Source: Helicobacter suis (GTDB lineage Bacteria > Campylobacterota > Campylobacteria > Campylobacterales > Helicobacteraceae). From it: a DNA stretch of 62,907 nt. A program made the position numbers and the translations under genes. The notes beneath the pieces are model-generated. The model did not search any database, was not told the origin of the DNA, and saw nothing but the letters and a program-made list of their open reading frames with translations. Where the stretch lies: the NCBI RefSeq assembly GCF_902196125.1, contig NZ_CABIKG010000011.1:1-62907 (forward strand), in the 5' to 3' direction. Positions within the stretch are counted from its first letter, which is position 1. Each line of letters starts with the position of its first letter. Shown piece after piece: positions 10,426-20,185 of the stretch.

Positions 10426-11696
10426 TGCAGCTATGCGCCCTTAACCGGGTAGCCACCCTCTTTTTTGCTCTCTTTTTTCTCACTTCCTTTAAAAAGCCAA
10501 TGGCACAGATTTTATTGGTGCTTTTGGCATTAGCATCCTTAATCTATTATCTCAAATACAAACCCCCCTTAGCATTGAACAAACCTCTTAAATGGCTTGT
10601 TATTGCCCTTTTGCTTTCTTTTCTTTGTGTTCTACCTAATTTATTTGTACAAAGCGATCTACAAACTTGGCGCTACAATTTGCGTATACTTAACATGCCT
10701 TTGATCTATTTACTTGGCGCAATAACTCTTATTTGCTTAAGCGGAATCTCTTTAGATCTTAATTACAAACCTATCTTTTATAGCATGGCCTTTACCTGTG
10801 CAATCAATGGTGTTATTGCGCTTATCCAACGGCTTATATTTGCTGTGGCACGCACCGATGGTTTAAGCACTATTGTAGGTTTTGTAACCCTTAGCTCTGT
10901 TGCAATCTTGGGCTGTTATATTTATGCTATCTACTATGCTAATAAAAATGAAAAAATCGCCTTCACTTTAGCCATGTTTTTAGGCTTTTTAGTACTGCTT
11001 TTTAGCGCGACTAGAAGCGCATGGATTGCTTTTATTTGTACTTTTTTAATCCTCTCTATTTTTATTTTAACCCTGCAAAAATCCTTGCATGCTCTGCCCT
11101 ATATGTTTAGCCTCACTCTTATTTTTACCGGTATGTTTTTTTGTAACCAAGCCTTAGAAACCAAACATCTTATCCAAGCCCCAAGAGAAATTAGCCAATC
11201 TTTTAAACAAGATTTAGAGCTCTATGAGCATAAAAACCCTGATTCTAGCATTGGGGCACGGCTTGCACGCTGGAGGGAGGCCATCGCTATTGTGCGCCTC
11301 TCACCTCTCTTTGGCATGAGTTTAAGCACCAAATGCAAGCATTTAGAAGAAATTGTAAAACTAGCCCACTCTTATAGAAAAACAAATACCATTGATTGTA
11401 CCGAAAAATACGATAACCAGATTTTTAACACCCTTGCGCGCACTGGGCTTTTTGGACTAGGGGTACTTTTGCTACTTTGGGGGGTTATTTTTACTCTATT
11501 TTGGCGTGCTTTAAAAACCCAGCCTATCTTTTGCTTACTCATGCTGAGCATGCTTTGTTTTTATATTGTGCTAGGGATCGGCTTTGATCCCTTTTCTTTC
11601 TTTATTGAGGGGAGTTTTTTTGTAGGGTTAGTGGTACTGGGGGCTTTGCATGTTAAATCAGCGGCTACGCCCAACTTTAGACATACGGTTGCGTAA
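10425..11696 (+). CDS. waaL: O-antigen ligase family membrane protein (WaaL-like)
   Basis: A polytopic inner-membrane protein of 423 residues with about ten to twelve hydrophobic segments and one large periplasmic loop around residues 240-340. That layout, and the conserved [10 protein letters not shown] and [13 protein letters not shown] segments flanking the loop, fit the Wzy_C/WaaL O-antigen ligase family, which joins undecaprenyl-linked O-chains to lipid A-core in the periplasm. In H. pylori the ligase is also beside rpsO, as I recall. It starts in the rpsO stop (TAATG) and its last 39 nt are antisense to the end of frdB. An O-antigen polymerase cannot be excluded from sequence alone. Confidence 0.8.
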   Translation: MQLCALNRVATLFFALFFLTSFKKPMAQILLVLLALASLIYYLKYKPPLALNKPLKWLVIALLLSFLCVLPNLFVQSDLQTWRYNLRILNMPLIYLLGAITLICLSGISLDLNYKPIFYSMAFTCAINGVIALIQRLIFAVARTDGLSTIVGFVTLSSVAILGCYIYAIYYANKNEKIAFTLAMFLGFLVLLFSATRSAWIAFICTFLILSIFILTLQKSLHALPYMFSLTLIFTGMFFCNQALETKHLIQAPREISQSFKQDLELYEHKNPDSSIGARLARWREAIAIVRLSPLFGMSLSTKCKHLEEIVKLAHSYRKTNTIDCTEKYDNQIFNTLARTGLFGLGVLLLLWGVIFTLFWRALKTQPIFCLLMLSMLCFYIVLGIGFDPFSFFIEGSFFVGLVVLGALHVKSAATPNFRHTVA

Positions 11697-12386
11697 ATCG
11701 GCTAAAGTACCTTGTAAGGGCAATTCTTTAGGGCAAGTGTCATGGCAACCAATCAAACTCATGCACCCAAAAACCCCATCATCATCGCCTACTAATTCAT
11801 AAAAATCCTCGTCGCTGCGCTCATCATGCGAATCAAGCATAAAGCGCACCGCGCGATTCATTCCTGCTGCCCCAATAAAATTAGGCCGCATAAGTTTAGT
11901 CCCACAAGCTGCAATACAACACCCACATTCAATACAGCGATCAAGTTCAAAAACATTCTGCGCTTCATCTGGATCGATGCGCTCCTCTGGGCGGGTAATA
12001 TCCACCTCTTTTTTATGGTGTGCCCAACTTTGCACGCGTGCATCCATTTGTGCAAACCATTCGCCAGTATTCACGCTTAAATCTTTAATCAGAGGAAAAG
12101 AGGGCATGGGCATAAGCGTAATTGTATCCTCGCTAAAATTAGAAGTGAGGGTTTTACAAGCTAGGCGCGGACGGCCATTAATCATCATCGCACAGCTCCC
12201 ACAAATCCCCGCGCGGCACACAAAATCAAAGCTCAAATCCGGATCCATCTTTTCACGGATTATACCTAGCGCAATAAAAAGCGTCATAGAAGGGATTTCC
12301 TCAAGTTTATATTCTTTAAAATGGGGTTTAGACACCGCGCTTTGGGGGTCAAATTTTAAAACTCTAATGGTAATGGTGCGACTCAT
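11658..12386 (-). CDS. frdB: fumarate reductase iron-sulfur subunit
   Basis: Electron-transfer subunit of quinol:fumarate reductase, passing electrons from the cytochrome b subunit to the FAD of FrdA on the cytosolic face. The [2Fe-2S] ligands are in [11 protein letters not shown] with a fourth Cys in RPRLAC. The [4Fe-4S] motif is [13 protein letters not shown] and the [3Fe-4S] ligands are in [17 protein letters not shown]. The 242 residues are of family length. It overlaps frdA by 4 nt. The end of the gene runs 39 nt into the end of the convergent O-antigen ligase gene. Confidence 0.97.
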   Translation of the reverse strand: MSRTITIRVLKFDPQSAVSKPHFKEYKLEEIPSMTLFIALGIIREKMDPDLSFDFVCRAGICGSCAMMINGRPRLACKTLTSNFSEDTITLMPMPSFPLIKDLSVNTGEWFAQMDARVQSWAHHKKEVDITRPEERIDPDEAQNVFELDRCIECGCCIAACGTKLMRPNFIGAAGMNRAVRFMLDSHDERSDEDFYELVGDDDGVFGCMSLIGCHDTCPKELPLQGTLADLRNRMSKVGRSR

Positions 12387-14368
12387 GACTCTTCTCCTAG
12401 TCTGATATTTCTAGCTTTATATTTTTCCTGCAACTCAAAGGGCATTAATGCTTCTTGTAAATCGTAGCGATTCCCCCCCTTAGCCTTGATTTCCTCTGTA
12501 ATCTGGGCAATTTCTGCATCTCTTTTCTCTTTGAGTGGGTGGGGGATAAAATTACCCTTTGCGCCATAGCCCCTAAAATCTGGGCTAATTTCCATTTTCA
12601 TAATGTCTAATGGCTCATACTCTAGTGTGGGCAAGGTTTGGTTAGGATCAGGCCAAGAGGCTAAGGTGCGATTAAGCCAGTTAGCATCATCTCTTTTAGG
12701 GTGATCAATACGGGTATGCGCCCCGCGGCTTTCGGTGCGATCTAGCGCGCCTTTGGCAATACAAAGCGCGATTTTAAGCATTTTTTGGGTGCGGTAGGTA
12801 TCCTCTAGCTCGGGGTTATTATGTAGTTTTTTGTTTTTCACTTGGATATTTTTAGAGCGTTTATAGAGATCTTCAAGTTCATTTAAAGCCTCCTCTAAAA
12901 CTTTACCCTCTCTAAACACGCCCACTTTGTCGTCCATGATTTCGCGCATGCGCTCTCTAATGACATACACATCTTCCTTACCCTCATTGTGCAACAAGCC
13001 ATGCAAATAATCCTCACTTGCGCGGATAAAATTCTCTACGATGTGGGTACTAATATCTAATTCTGCACTTTTACAGTGCTGGGCAAAATAATCCCCAATG
13101 ATCATTCCAGCCACCACAGCCTCGCTCACCGAATTACCCCCTAGCCTATTAAACCCGTGTAAATCCCAACATGCCGCCTCACCGGCACAAAAAAGCCCTT
13201 TAAGGTGGGTATGCCCCTTACAATCGGTACGCAAACCCCCCATTGAATAGTGCTGCATGGGCTTAACAGGTACCCAACCCTTGCTCCCCTCATCGGCTGG
13301 ATCGATCCCTGCAAAGGTTTTAGCAATGCCTTGTACATCGCGTAAGTTCTTTTCAATATGCGCACGCCCTAGAATAGAAATATCTAACCATAAATGTTCC
13401 CCATAAGGTGAGGGTACGCCTTTACCCTTTTTGATATGCTCTAGCATGCGCCGACTCACCACATCGCGGCTGGCTAATTCTTTTTTCTCTGGTTCATAAT
13501 CGGGCATAAAACGGTAGCCATCTTTATCGCGCAAAACTCCCCCATCGCCTCTGCACCCCTCAGTCATTAAAATTCCGCTGGGTACAAGTGCTGTAGGGTG
13601 AAACTGCACCGCCTCCATGTTACCTAGCTTAGCCACCCCTGTTTCTAAAGCGCTAGCTATCCCGGAGCCATCACAAATTACAGCATTTGTAGTGTGTTTA
13701 TAAACCCGCCCATAGCCCCCTGTAGCTAGAAGTGTACCTTTGGAGACATAGCCGGCTAACTCCCCAGTGATTAAATCGCGCACCACCGCGCCATAACATT
13801 TACCCCCATGGTGGATAAGTGCGATCACCTCTTTACGATCTTCAATTTTGACATTATGATGCAAGGCTTCATTAGCCACAGTATAAAGCATGGTATGGCC
13901 GGTGGCATCAGCAGTAAAGCAAGTACGCCACTTTTTAGTCCCCCCAAAATCACGGCTCAAGATATAACCATGGCGATCTTCGCGCTCAGTAATGGTTACA
14001 TGTTCGCCATTAATCACTGCTGGTCGATCGCCCTTTTTAATGCGAGTCCAAGGCACGCCCCAACTGGCTAACTCGCGGATAGCCTTAGGTGCGGTGGTTA
14101 CAAACATGCGCGCTACTTGTTGATCACAGCCCCAGTCGCTTCCCTTAACCGTGTCTAAAAAATGCAGATCTTCATTATCCCCCTCACTCATCTTAGCATT
14201 GCCTAAGCTTGCCTGCATGCCCCCTTGCGCGGCGGCCGAGTGGCTGCGTCTTACAGGCACTAAACTAAGCACCACCACATCTAAACCTATTTGGCGGCAG
14301 GCAATGCTAGCGCGCAAGCCCGCTAAACCGCCCCCCACCACCAACGCATCACAATAAACAATTTTCAT
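12383..14368 (-). CDS. frdA: fumarate reductase flavoprotein subunit
   Basis: Catalytic subunit with covalently bound FAD that reduces fumarate to succinate in anaerobic-type respiration, central to Helicobacter energy metabolism. The dinucleotide fold [15 protein letters not shown] is at the N-terminus. The FAD-histidine segment is [17 protein letters not shown]. The active-site region around [21 protein letters not shown] and the [14 protein letters not shown] segment are intact. At 661 residues it is close to the Wolinella length and about 50 shorter than my memory of H. pylori FrdA. It is the middle gene of frdCAB. Confidence 0.97.
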   Translation of the reverse strand: MKIVYCDALVVGGGLAGLRASIACRQIGLDVVVLSLVPVRRSHSAAAQGGMQASLGNAKMSEGDNEDLHFLDTVKGSDWGCDQQVARMFVTTAPKAIRELASWGVPWTRIKKGDRPAVINGEHVTITEREDRHGYILSRDFGGTKKWRTCFTADATGHTMLYTVANEALHHNVKIEDRKEVIALIHHGGKCYGAVVRDLITGELAGYVSKGTLLATGGYGRVYKHTTNAVICDGSGIASALETGVAKLGNMEAVQFHPTALVPSGILMTEGCRGDGGVLRDKDGYRFMPDYEPEKKELASRDVVSRRMLEHIKKGKGVPSPYGEHLWLDISILGRAHIEKNLRDVQGIAKTFAGIDPADEGSKGWVPVKPMQHYSMGGLRTDCKGHTHLKGLFCAGEAACWDLHGFNRLGGNSVSEAVVAGMIIGDYFAQHCKSAELDISTHIVENFIRASEDYLHGLLHNEGKEDVYVIRERMREIMDDKVGVFREGKVLEEALNELEDLYKRSKNIQVKNKKLHNNPELEDTYRTQKMLKIALCIAKGALDRTESRGAHTRIDHPKRDDANWLNRTLASWPDPNQTLPTLEYEPLDIMKMEISPDFRGYGAKGNFIPHPLKEKRDAEIAQITEEIKAKGGNRYDLQEALMPFELQEKYKARNIRLGEES

Positions 14369-14380
14369 TTCAAATCCTTT

Positions 14381-15148
14381 TTAGTCTTTATGGAGTCTTT
14401 CATCGGCTTGTTTGGCTTGTTGCATCGTTGTAATGCCTGCCTCTTTTCCGGCTATGCCTTTTTTGATATAAGCTGCGTAGGTGAGTAAGCCTAGCACAAT
14501 AAAAAACACACTCATGCCCCATTTGATTTTGCGTAATTGTTCAATGCCTAAATCTTTAAACCACCCCCATTTAATAGCCAAGCGGTAAAGCCCAATAGAG
14601 CCATGCAACTCTACAGAAATAAGCAAAAAGATATAAAGCAACCAAAAATGCTGGGTAACAAAACGATAAGAGGAGGCATGCGGGCCAATGCTGCTAGGCT
14701 GGGTGAGCATGACAAAAAGATGAATACTAGCTAGGAAAAACATCGCAAAACCCGTTCCTGCTTGCACCATCCATAAACTTGTATCGCCATGGGCCATGAG
14801 GTGTTTATGGGTTTTAAAAATCTGGTATTGGCGATAATTAATAGGGAATTTGCGCATGGCTAAAAATGCGTGGGCAACTAAAATCACAATCACCCCCGCG
14901 GCTACGATACTTACAATTGCTGGCTCCCCTGCCTTAATTAAAAAGCTCCCCTCAAAAAACTTAGCCACCGTCTCCATTGCCTTATCGCTAATTAAAATAC
15001 TACTCACTAAAAACATATGCGCGATCATAAAAAGCGCTAAGATAAGCCCGGTGGCGCTTTGTAAAAAATCTAGTTTGGCATAGATTCCGCTTTTTTTGCG
15101 CTCTGCACTAACCCCATAATACCCCTCAATGATTTCCTCTTGCTGCAT
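14381..15148 (-). CDS. frdC: fumarate reductase cytochrome b subunit
   Basis: Membrane anchor carrying two haems b and the menaquinol oxidation site of fumarate reductase. The 255 residues contain five predicted transmembrane helices, with histidines in or near them (IAHMFLV, HAFLAMRKF, SIHLFVML, VELHGSIGLYRLAIKWGW) as expected for the Wolinella-type dihaem subunit. First gene of the frdCAB operon. The probable promoter lies in the 118 bp shared with divergent tpiA. Confidence 0.95.
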   Translation of the reverse strand: MQQEEIIEGYYGVSAERKKSGIYAKLDFLQSATGLILALFMIAHMFLVSSILISDKAMETVAKFFEGSFLIKAGEPAIVSIVAAGVIVILVAHAFLAMRKFPINYRQYQIFKTHKHLMAHGDTSLWMVQAGTGFAMFFLASIHLFVMLTQPSSIGPHASSYRFVTQHFWLLYIFLLISVELHGSIGLYRLAIKWGWFKDLGIEQLRKIKWGMSVFFIVLGLLTYAAYIKKGIAGKEAGITTMQQAKQADERLHKD

Positions 15149-15180
15149 GCCTGCCTCGTATTTTGAAAAATTTTGCCCAA

Positions 15181-15186
15181 ATAGTA
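15181..15186 (-). promoter_or_regulatory. probable -10 box for frdCAB
   Basis: Read on the minus strand this is TACTAT, 33 bp upstream of the frdC start, within AT-rich DNA. It is a one-mismatch match to the Helicobacter TATAAT-type box. No good -35 is needed in this genus. The prediction rests on sequence alone. Confidence 0.35.
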
Positions 15187-15266
15187 GCGCATTTATGATA
15201 TTTTTGAGTAAACTTTGAATTAGGATTTGTAGGTTAAGATGTTTGAGAAACTTTTTGGAGTGTGGT

Positions 15267-15995
15267 GTGAAATATGTTTTGGCTAATTTAAAGGCGTATA
15301 CATTAGATGTTTTGCCCTATGTAGATTATTTGGAGCAAAATTTAGATTCTAAATTAGCCCCCTTTATCACGCTTTTTCCTCCCCTGCTTACACTAGAAAA
15401 ATTTAGCTCTTCAAAGCACTTCCAACTAGGCGTACAAAATGCTTACCCCGCTTTGGAGGGCGCTTTTACTGGGGAGATCACACTAAAGGCCTTACAAGCA
15501 CAAAAAATAGAGACTCTTTTAATCGGGCATAGCGAAAGGCGCTTACTTTTACAAGAAAGTTTAGAAATGTGCCGTGCTAAGTTTGATTTTTATAAAGATC
15601 AAGGCTTTAAGATCGTCTTTTGTATAGGGGAGTCTTTAGAAGTGCGCCAAAAAGGTTTAAAAACACTTTTAGAGTTTTTAACCAACCAACTAGATGGTAT
15701 TGATGTGTCTTATCCTAAACTCATTCTAGCCTATGAACCTATTTGGGCCATTGGTACGGGGGTTAGCGCGCAAATTAAAGAGATTAAAGAAACTTTAGAG
15801 GGGTTAAAACAAAGCTTAAAACATGTACACGGTAGCATTGCACCTATTGTTTATGGCGGGAGTGTACAACTAAACAATGTAGAGGAAATTTTGAATTTAT
15901 CCTCTGTAGATGGCGTGCTTGTTGGCAAAGCCTCTTTGAAAGCCAAAGACTTACTTGAAATTATAAAAATCAGTTCTACTAAGGAGTTTGCATGA
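15267..15995 (+). CDS. tpiA: triosephosphate isomerase
   Basis: Interconverts dihydroxyacetone phosphate and glyceraldehyde 3-phosphate in glycolysis and gluconeogenesis. The (beta/alpha)8 barrel residues are visible: the N-terminal lysine in LANLKAY, catalytic His in IGHSERR, catalytic Glu in AYEPIWAIGTG, and the phosphate-binding VYGGSV and DGVLVG. Start choice: an upstream TTG at 15243 is in frame, but the GTG at 15267 has GGAG six bases before it and places the NLK lysine at the expected distance, giving 242 residues. The gene overlaps lpxD by 4 nt. In H. pylori I recall fabI lying between tpiA and lpxD; it is absent here. Confidence 0.95.
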   Translation: MKYVLANLKAYTLDVLPYVDYLEQNLDSKLAPFITLFPPLLTLEKFSSSKHFQLGVQNAYPALEGAFTGEITLKALQAQKIETLLIGHSERRLLLQESLEMCRAKFDFYKDQGFKIVFCIGESLEVRQKGLKTLLEFLTNQLDGIDVSYPKLILAYEPIWAIGTGVSAQIKEIKETLEGLKQSLKHVHGSIAPIVYGGSVQLNNVEEILNLSSVDGVLVGKASLKAKDLLEIIKISSTKEFA

Positions 15996-17008
15996 CCTTG
16001 CAACATTTACTTAAAACCTATGCGTTAGAAGTTACCCCCCCCTCTAATTTTAAAGATTTTGAGGTGGCTGGGGTTGCGCCTTTAGAATTAGCCACTTCTG
16101 AATATATTAGCTATGTGGATCAAAAATCCTATGTTAAAAAACTCAAAGATACTAAGGCTGGGGCTGTTTTTATCCGCGCTGAACATGCAAACAAAGTCCC
16201 CTCAATTAGCCAAGCCCTTATCGTAGAAAACCCCCACCTTGCCTTTGCTCTTATCTCAGATGCCTTTAAAACAGAGATGTTTGCAAACCCGCATGCTCAA
16301 AATAGCCCAAAACTAGGCGAGGGCGTTATTTTAATGCCAAATGTGGTGGTGGGTGAAGGCGTAGAAATTGGCGATCATAGCGTGATCATGGCTAATGTCG
16401 TGCTAGGCGATCATGTCAAAATTGGCGCGCATTGTAAGATTTATCCTAGCGTTACTATCTATCAAAACACCACTATTGGTAATCATGTCTATATCCATGC
16501 TAATAGCGTAATTGGTAGCGACGGCTTTGGATATGCCCACACTAAACAAGGCACGCATGTAAAAATTGAGCATACCGGCTGTGTACGCATTGATGATTGG
16601 GTAGAAATTGGGGCAAATACCACTATCGATCGCGCTGTCTTTGGCATCACCCACATTAAAGAGGGGGTTAAAATTGATAATCTTGTACAAGTGGGGCATA
16701 ACTGCGTTTTGGGCGAACATTCTATTATTGTGTCTCAAGTAGGACTCTCAGGTTCTACGACTATGGGGCGCAATGTTGTTTTAGGCGGGCAAGTAGGCAC
16801 AGGCGGGCATATGCACATTGGCGAGTTTAGCCAAATTGGGGGTAAGGGGGCTGTGGGCAAGGATTTACCCCCCCACACTAACTACGCCGGAGCCATTCCA
16901 GCAATGGAAATCCATGAGTGGCATCACTTTTTAGCCACGCTGAGGCGCTTTGTTAAAAGGCAAAAACCTAGCCTGCTTGAGAAGGCTAGAGGGTTGTGGA
17001 GACGCTAA
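15992..17008 (+). CDS. lpxD: UDP-3-O-acylglucosamine N-acyltransferase
   Basis: Third step of lipid A synthesis: adds the N-linked hydroxyacyl chain to UDP-3-O-acyl-glucosamine, with acyl-ACP as donor. Of the 338 residues, the first 100 or so form the uridine-binding domain. From about residue 105 to 300 there is a left-handed beta helix of hexapeptide repeats (VVVGEG, VEIGDH, VVLGDH and so on). The catalytic histidine is expected in VQVGHNCVLGEH. A C-terminal helix follows (HHFLATLRRFVKR). Its TAA stop overlaps the ATG of the next gene. Confidence 0.95.
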   Translation: MTLQHLLKTYALEVTPPSNFKDFEVAGVAPLELATSEYISYVDQKSYVKKLKDTKAGAVFIRAEHANKVPSISQALIVENPHLAFALISDAFKTEMFANPHAQNSPKLGEGVILMPNVVVGEGVEIGDHSVIMANVVLGDHVKIGAHCKIYPSVTIYQNTTIGNHVYIHANSVIGSDGFGYAHTKQGTHVKIEHTGCVRIDDWVEIGANTTIDRAVFGITHIKEGVKIDNLVQVGHNCVLGEHSIIVSQVGLSGSTTMGRNVVLGGQVGTGGHMHIGEFSQIGGKGAVGKDLPPHTNYAGAIPAMEIHEWHHFLATLRRFVKRQKPSLLEKARGLWRR

Positions 17009-18264
17009 TGCAAAATCTCAACCGTGCCCAAAAAATCCGATCGATTGTTGCAGCCGCTAGCGGAAATTTAGTTGAATGGTTTGATTTTTATATCTATGCC
17101 TTTAGCGCTACTTATTTTGCCCATTCCTTTTCAGAATCAAGTAACCCTATTATCCAACAAATCCAAGTTTTTGGCATTTTTGCAGCCGGCTTTTTTATCC
17201 GCCCTATCGGTTCTTGGCTCTTTGGATCGCTAGCTGATAGAATCGGGCGTAAAAAATCCATGATTTTATCTGTATGCTTAATGGCTGCCGGGTCTTTTCT
17301 CATCGCGGCTTTGCCCACTAAAGAAAAGGTAGGCGATTTAGCGATTTTGCTTTTATTATTAGCGCGCATGATTCAAGGCTTAAGCGTAGGTGGAGAATAT
17401 GGCATTGTTGCCACTTATTTATCTGAATTAGGTTCTAAAGGCAAACGCGGGTTTTACTGTTCTTTCCAATATAGCACGCTAATTGGAGGGCAGTTTTTAG
17501 CGGTGGCCTCTATTGAACTAGTGTTATTGTTTTTTAGTGTGGAGCAAATGGGGGCTTTTGCGTGGCGCATTCTCTTTGTGCTAGGCGGACTCTTGGCTTT
17601 GGGCTCTTTAATCGCGCGGCGGGTAATGGATGAGAGTTCTAGTGAATTAGAAGAGCATAGCGATCGCGGGACTTTAAAGGGTTTATTGCCCTATTGGAAT
17701 TTATGCTTAATTGTCTTTATCATTAGTGCCGGTGGGTCTCTAGCCTTTTATACTATCACCACTTACGCTAAAACTTACCTAGAAAATGCGGGCATGGCTA
17801 AACCTATAGTGAATCAAATTTTTATGGGAGCACTCTTTGTTTTAATGGTTATCCAGCCGCTTTTTGGAATCATAGGGGATAAAATCGGGCATAAAAACGC
17901 AATTCTAGTCTTTACTATTCTAGCCTTCTTTGGCATTTACCCCCTCTTTAAACTCTTGCCTACCTACGCGCATAGTCCGGTTTTAGCCTTTTGCATCGTG
18001 ATCACACTCTTTTTAATCTTGAGTTTTTATACCTCCATTGCGGGTATCTTTAAAGCCTCACTCTTTCCTGAACATGTCCGCGCCTTAGGCACGGGTTTTA
18101 GTTTTGCTTTGGGTAATGCGCTATGTGGGGGATCAACCCCTTATGTGGCTTTGCAGTTTAAAAACGCCCATATGGAAAATGGTTTTTTTGTGTATGTGGC
18201 GGTTTTAATGGTTTTAATGTTTATTGCGGCGTTGTGTTTGCCTAAAGAGAAGATGCTAGATTAA
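17008..18264 (+). CDS. kgtP: MFS dicarboxylate permease, alpha-ketoglutarate permease type
   Basis: A 12-helix proton symporter of the metabolite:H+ symporter family in the inner membrane. The family signatures are strong: SGNLVEWFDFYIYAF in helix 1, GSLADRIGRKKSM in the loop between helices 2 and 3, and ARMIQGLSVGGEYG in helix 4, closely resembling KgtP. Substrate is inferred as 2-oxoglutarate or a related dicarboxylate; proline/betaine (ProP) transport is the main alternative. I start it at the ATG that overlaps the lpxD stop (TAATG, with GGAG upstream). A GTG 12 nt earlier is in frame. Confidence 0.85.
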   Translation: MQNLNRAQKIRSIVAAASGNLVEWFDFYIYAFSATYFAHSFSESSNPIIQQIQVFGIFAAGFFIRPIGSWLFGSLADRIGRKKSMILSVCLMAAGSFLIAALPTKEKVGDLAILLLLLARMIQGLSVGGEYGIVATYLSELGSKGKRGFYCSFQYSTLIGGQFLAVASIELVLLFFSVEQMGAFAWRILFVLGGLLALGSLIARRVMDESSSELEEHSDRGTLKGLLPYWNLCLIVFIISAGGSLAFYTITTYAKTYLENAGMAKPIVNQIFMGALFVLMVIQPLFGIIGDKIGHKNAILVFTILAFFGIYPLFKLLPTYAHSPVLAFCIVITLFLILSFYTSIAGIFKASLFPEHVRALGTGFSFALGNALCGGSTPYVALQFKNAHMENGFFVYVAVLMVLMFIAALCLPKEKMLD

Positions 18265-18288
18265 TAGGGGTAAAAATAGGCTAGCTAG

Positions 18289-19830
18289 TTGTGGCGTTTT
18301 TTATGTATCTGTATAAGCCTTTTATTAAGTGGCTGTCTCTCTCTTAAAACATTAAAAGAACCCTACAAAAGCCTAGAAACCTATGACCCTTTGCAAACTC
18401 CCTTAGGCCAGATTTATGCAAAGACTTTGCAAAAAGACCCACTTAAAAGCTTAGGCTTTATTTTACAAGAGGGGGATAAAGCCCTTTTGCAGCGCATCGC
18501 ATTAATTCGTTTAGCCGTGCACAATATAGATATCCAAACTTATTTATATAAAAACGACATCTCTTCGCGGGTGATGATGTCTGAGCTTTACAAGGCGGCT
18601 AATAGAGGCGTGAAAGTGCGGCTACTCATTGATGATAATGGATTAGATTCAGACATGTCAGATATTATCATGCTTAATACCCACCCTAATATTGATGTTA
18701 AAATCTTTAACCCCTATCATATCCGCAATAGAGGCCTGCGCTATTTTGAGATCATGGCCAATTACGATCAGATTGAAAAACGAATGCACAACAAGATTTT
18801 TATTGTGGATAATGTGGCTTTAGTTATCGGGGGGCGTAATATCGCTGATGTTTACTTTGATAATGATTTAGAAGAAAACTTTTTAGACACCGATGCGCTG
18901 TTTTTAGGGGCTGTGAGTTTGCAGGCTAAGAAAAGTTTTTTAGACTACTGGAATTTTAAAGATGCTGTCCCTGCTAATATGCTGCCTAGCCATGCCAAAT
19001 TGAAAAAATACGCCAAGACCTATTACCAGAGCCTTTCTAAATTACTTTTAGGCGAGCAAAATAGCTATGATGAGCAAGTGGAAGCCTTTATAGAAAAACT
19101 CATTCATAAGAGAAATAAAGCTTATGAGGGTAAAGCCTCTTTTATTGCTGATAGCCCCTTTAAAATCCACGATCTTAAACCCCATTCACCCATTAATCAA
19201 GCCCTCCAAGATATTCTCAAACAAACCACTAATTCTTTATACATCGCCTCCTCCTATCTTATCCCGGGCCCAACTCTTCTAAAACTTCTAACAGAAAAAC
19301 TTGATCAAGGTTTAGAGGTAAATATCTTAACTAATTCATTAGCCTCCACAGATGCCATTGTGGTTTATGGGGCATGGGAGCGGTATGCTAAAAAACTAGT
19401 TAAGGCGGGGGCTAATGTTTATGAGATTAAAAGCGATTTTTTCCACTATGTCAAATACACCCGCAAGGGGCTTAAACCTAAAATAAAGGGCCGTTTTAAA
19501 AATTCGTTGCACAGTAAAACCTTGATTTTTGATGGGCAAAAAACTTGGATCGGTAGTTTTAATTTAGACGCGCGCTCGGCTAATATTAACACCGAATCGG
19601 TGGTGGTGTTTGATAATAGCGATTTTGCTGCCTATTTAGAGCAGCGCATGCAAGATCAAATGCGCGCTAGTTGGCATTTACTCTTAGAAAAACATGCACT
19701 CCATACGCGCTTAGTGTGGGAGGGGGTGGAAGGCGGGCAGGTGGTGCGCCATATCAAGCCTCCGGACACTTCGCCTTTTTTGCGCTTTATTAAAAATTGG
19801 TCTAAAATTTTGCCAGAAAGTGAATTATAG
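18289..19830 (+). CDS. phospholipase D-family lipoprotein, cardiolipin synthase C-like
   Basis: A 513-residue protein with two HKD catalytic motifs: HNKIFIVDNVALVIGGRN near residue 164 and HSKTLIFDGQKTWIGSFNLD near 406. Two HKD motifs in one chain are typical of cardiolipin synthases and phosphatidyltransferases. The N-terminus read from the TTG start is a lipoprotein signal with lipobox LLLSGC (Cys16), so it is probably membrane-anchored outside the cytosol. ClsC-like proteins use phosphatidylglycerol and phosphatidylethanolamine. A secreted phospholipase role is the alternative. H. pylori carries a similar protein (HP0190, as I recall). Confidence 0.85.
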   Translation: MWRFLCICISLLLSGCLSLKTLKEPYKSLETYDPLQTPLGQIYAKTLQKDPLKSLGFILQEGDKALLQRIALIRLAVHNIDIQTYLYKNDISSRVMMSELYKAANRGVKVRLLIDDNGLDSDMSDIIMLNTHPNIDVKIFNPYHIRNRGLRYFEIMANYDQIEKRMHNKIFIVDNVALVIGGRNIADVYFDNDLEENFLDTDALFLGAVSLQAKKSFLDYWNFKDAVPANMLPSHAKLKKYAKTYYQSLSKLLLGEQNSYDEQVEAFIEKLIHKRNKAYEGKASFIADSPFKIHDLKPHSPINQALQDILKQTTNSLYIASSYLIPGPTLLKLLTEKLDQGLEVNILTNSLASTDAIVVYGAWERYAKKLVKAGANVYEIKSDFFHYVKYTRKGLKPKIKGRFKNSLHSKTLIFDGQKTWIGSFNLDARSANINTESVVVFDNSDFAAYLEQRMQDQMRASWHLLLEKHALHTRLVWEGVEGGQVVRHIKPPDTSPFLRFIKNWSKILPESEL

Positions 19831-19866
19831 GCTTGTTTTCTAAGAAATTTTACTTTATAATGCGCC

Positions 19867-20185
19867 TTGCATGGGCGGTGGTTGCTTTGGGTCAAACCAA
19901 AGAGGAAAGTCCGAGCTACTCAAGACAGGATTCCATTTAACGGATGGCTAGCGTAAGCTAAGGGAAAGTGCCACAGAAAAGAACCGCTCTTTTTAGAGTA
20001 AGGGTGAAAAGGTGGGGTAAGAGCCCACCGCACCCCAAGCAATTGGGGCTGGCTTAGGTAAACCCAATCCGTAGCAAGAAGTGCATGGTAGAGTCTTAAA
20101 TGCGGCACTTCGCAAGAGGTGGGTTGTAAAACCCACCCATAGATAAATAACCACCCACGACAGAACTCGGCTTATGCCCATGCAA
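19867..20185 (+). ncRNA. rnpB: RNase P RNA, bacterial type A
   Basis: Catalytic RNA that removes 5' leaders from tRNA precursors. The universally conserved pieces occur in the right order: GAGGAAAGTCCGAGCT, then AGGGTGAAAAGGTGGGGTAA with AGAGCCCACCG, then TAGGTAAACCC, and finally AGATAAATAACC with ACGACAGAACTCGGCTTA. The ends are defined by a 10-bp helix P1, TTGCATGGGC at the 5' end with GCCCATGCAA at the 3' end. The length of about 319 nt is normal. The 3' strand of P1 overlaps the first codons of the annotated rsmH frame. Confidence 0.95.

Noticed and set aside
11826-12405. Long antisense frames within frdB
   Set aside because: They lie wholly inside a conserved gene with intact cysteine clusters and have no start signals.
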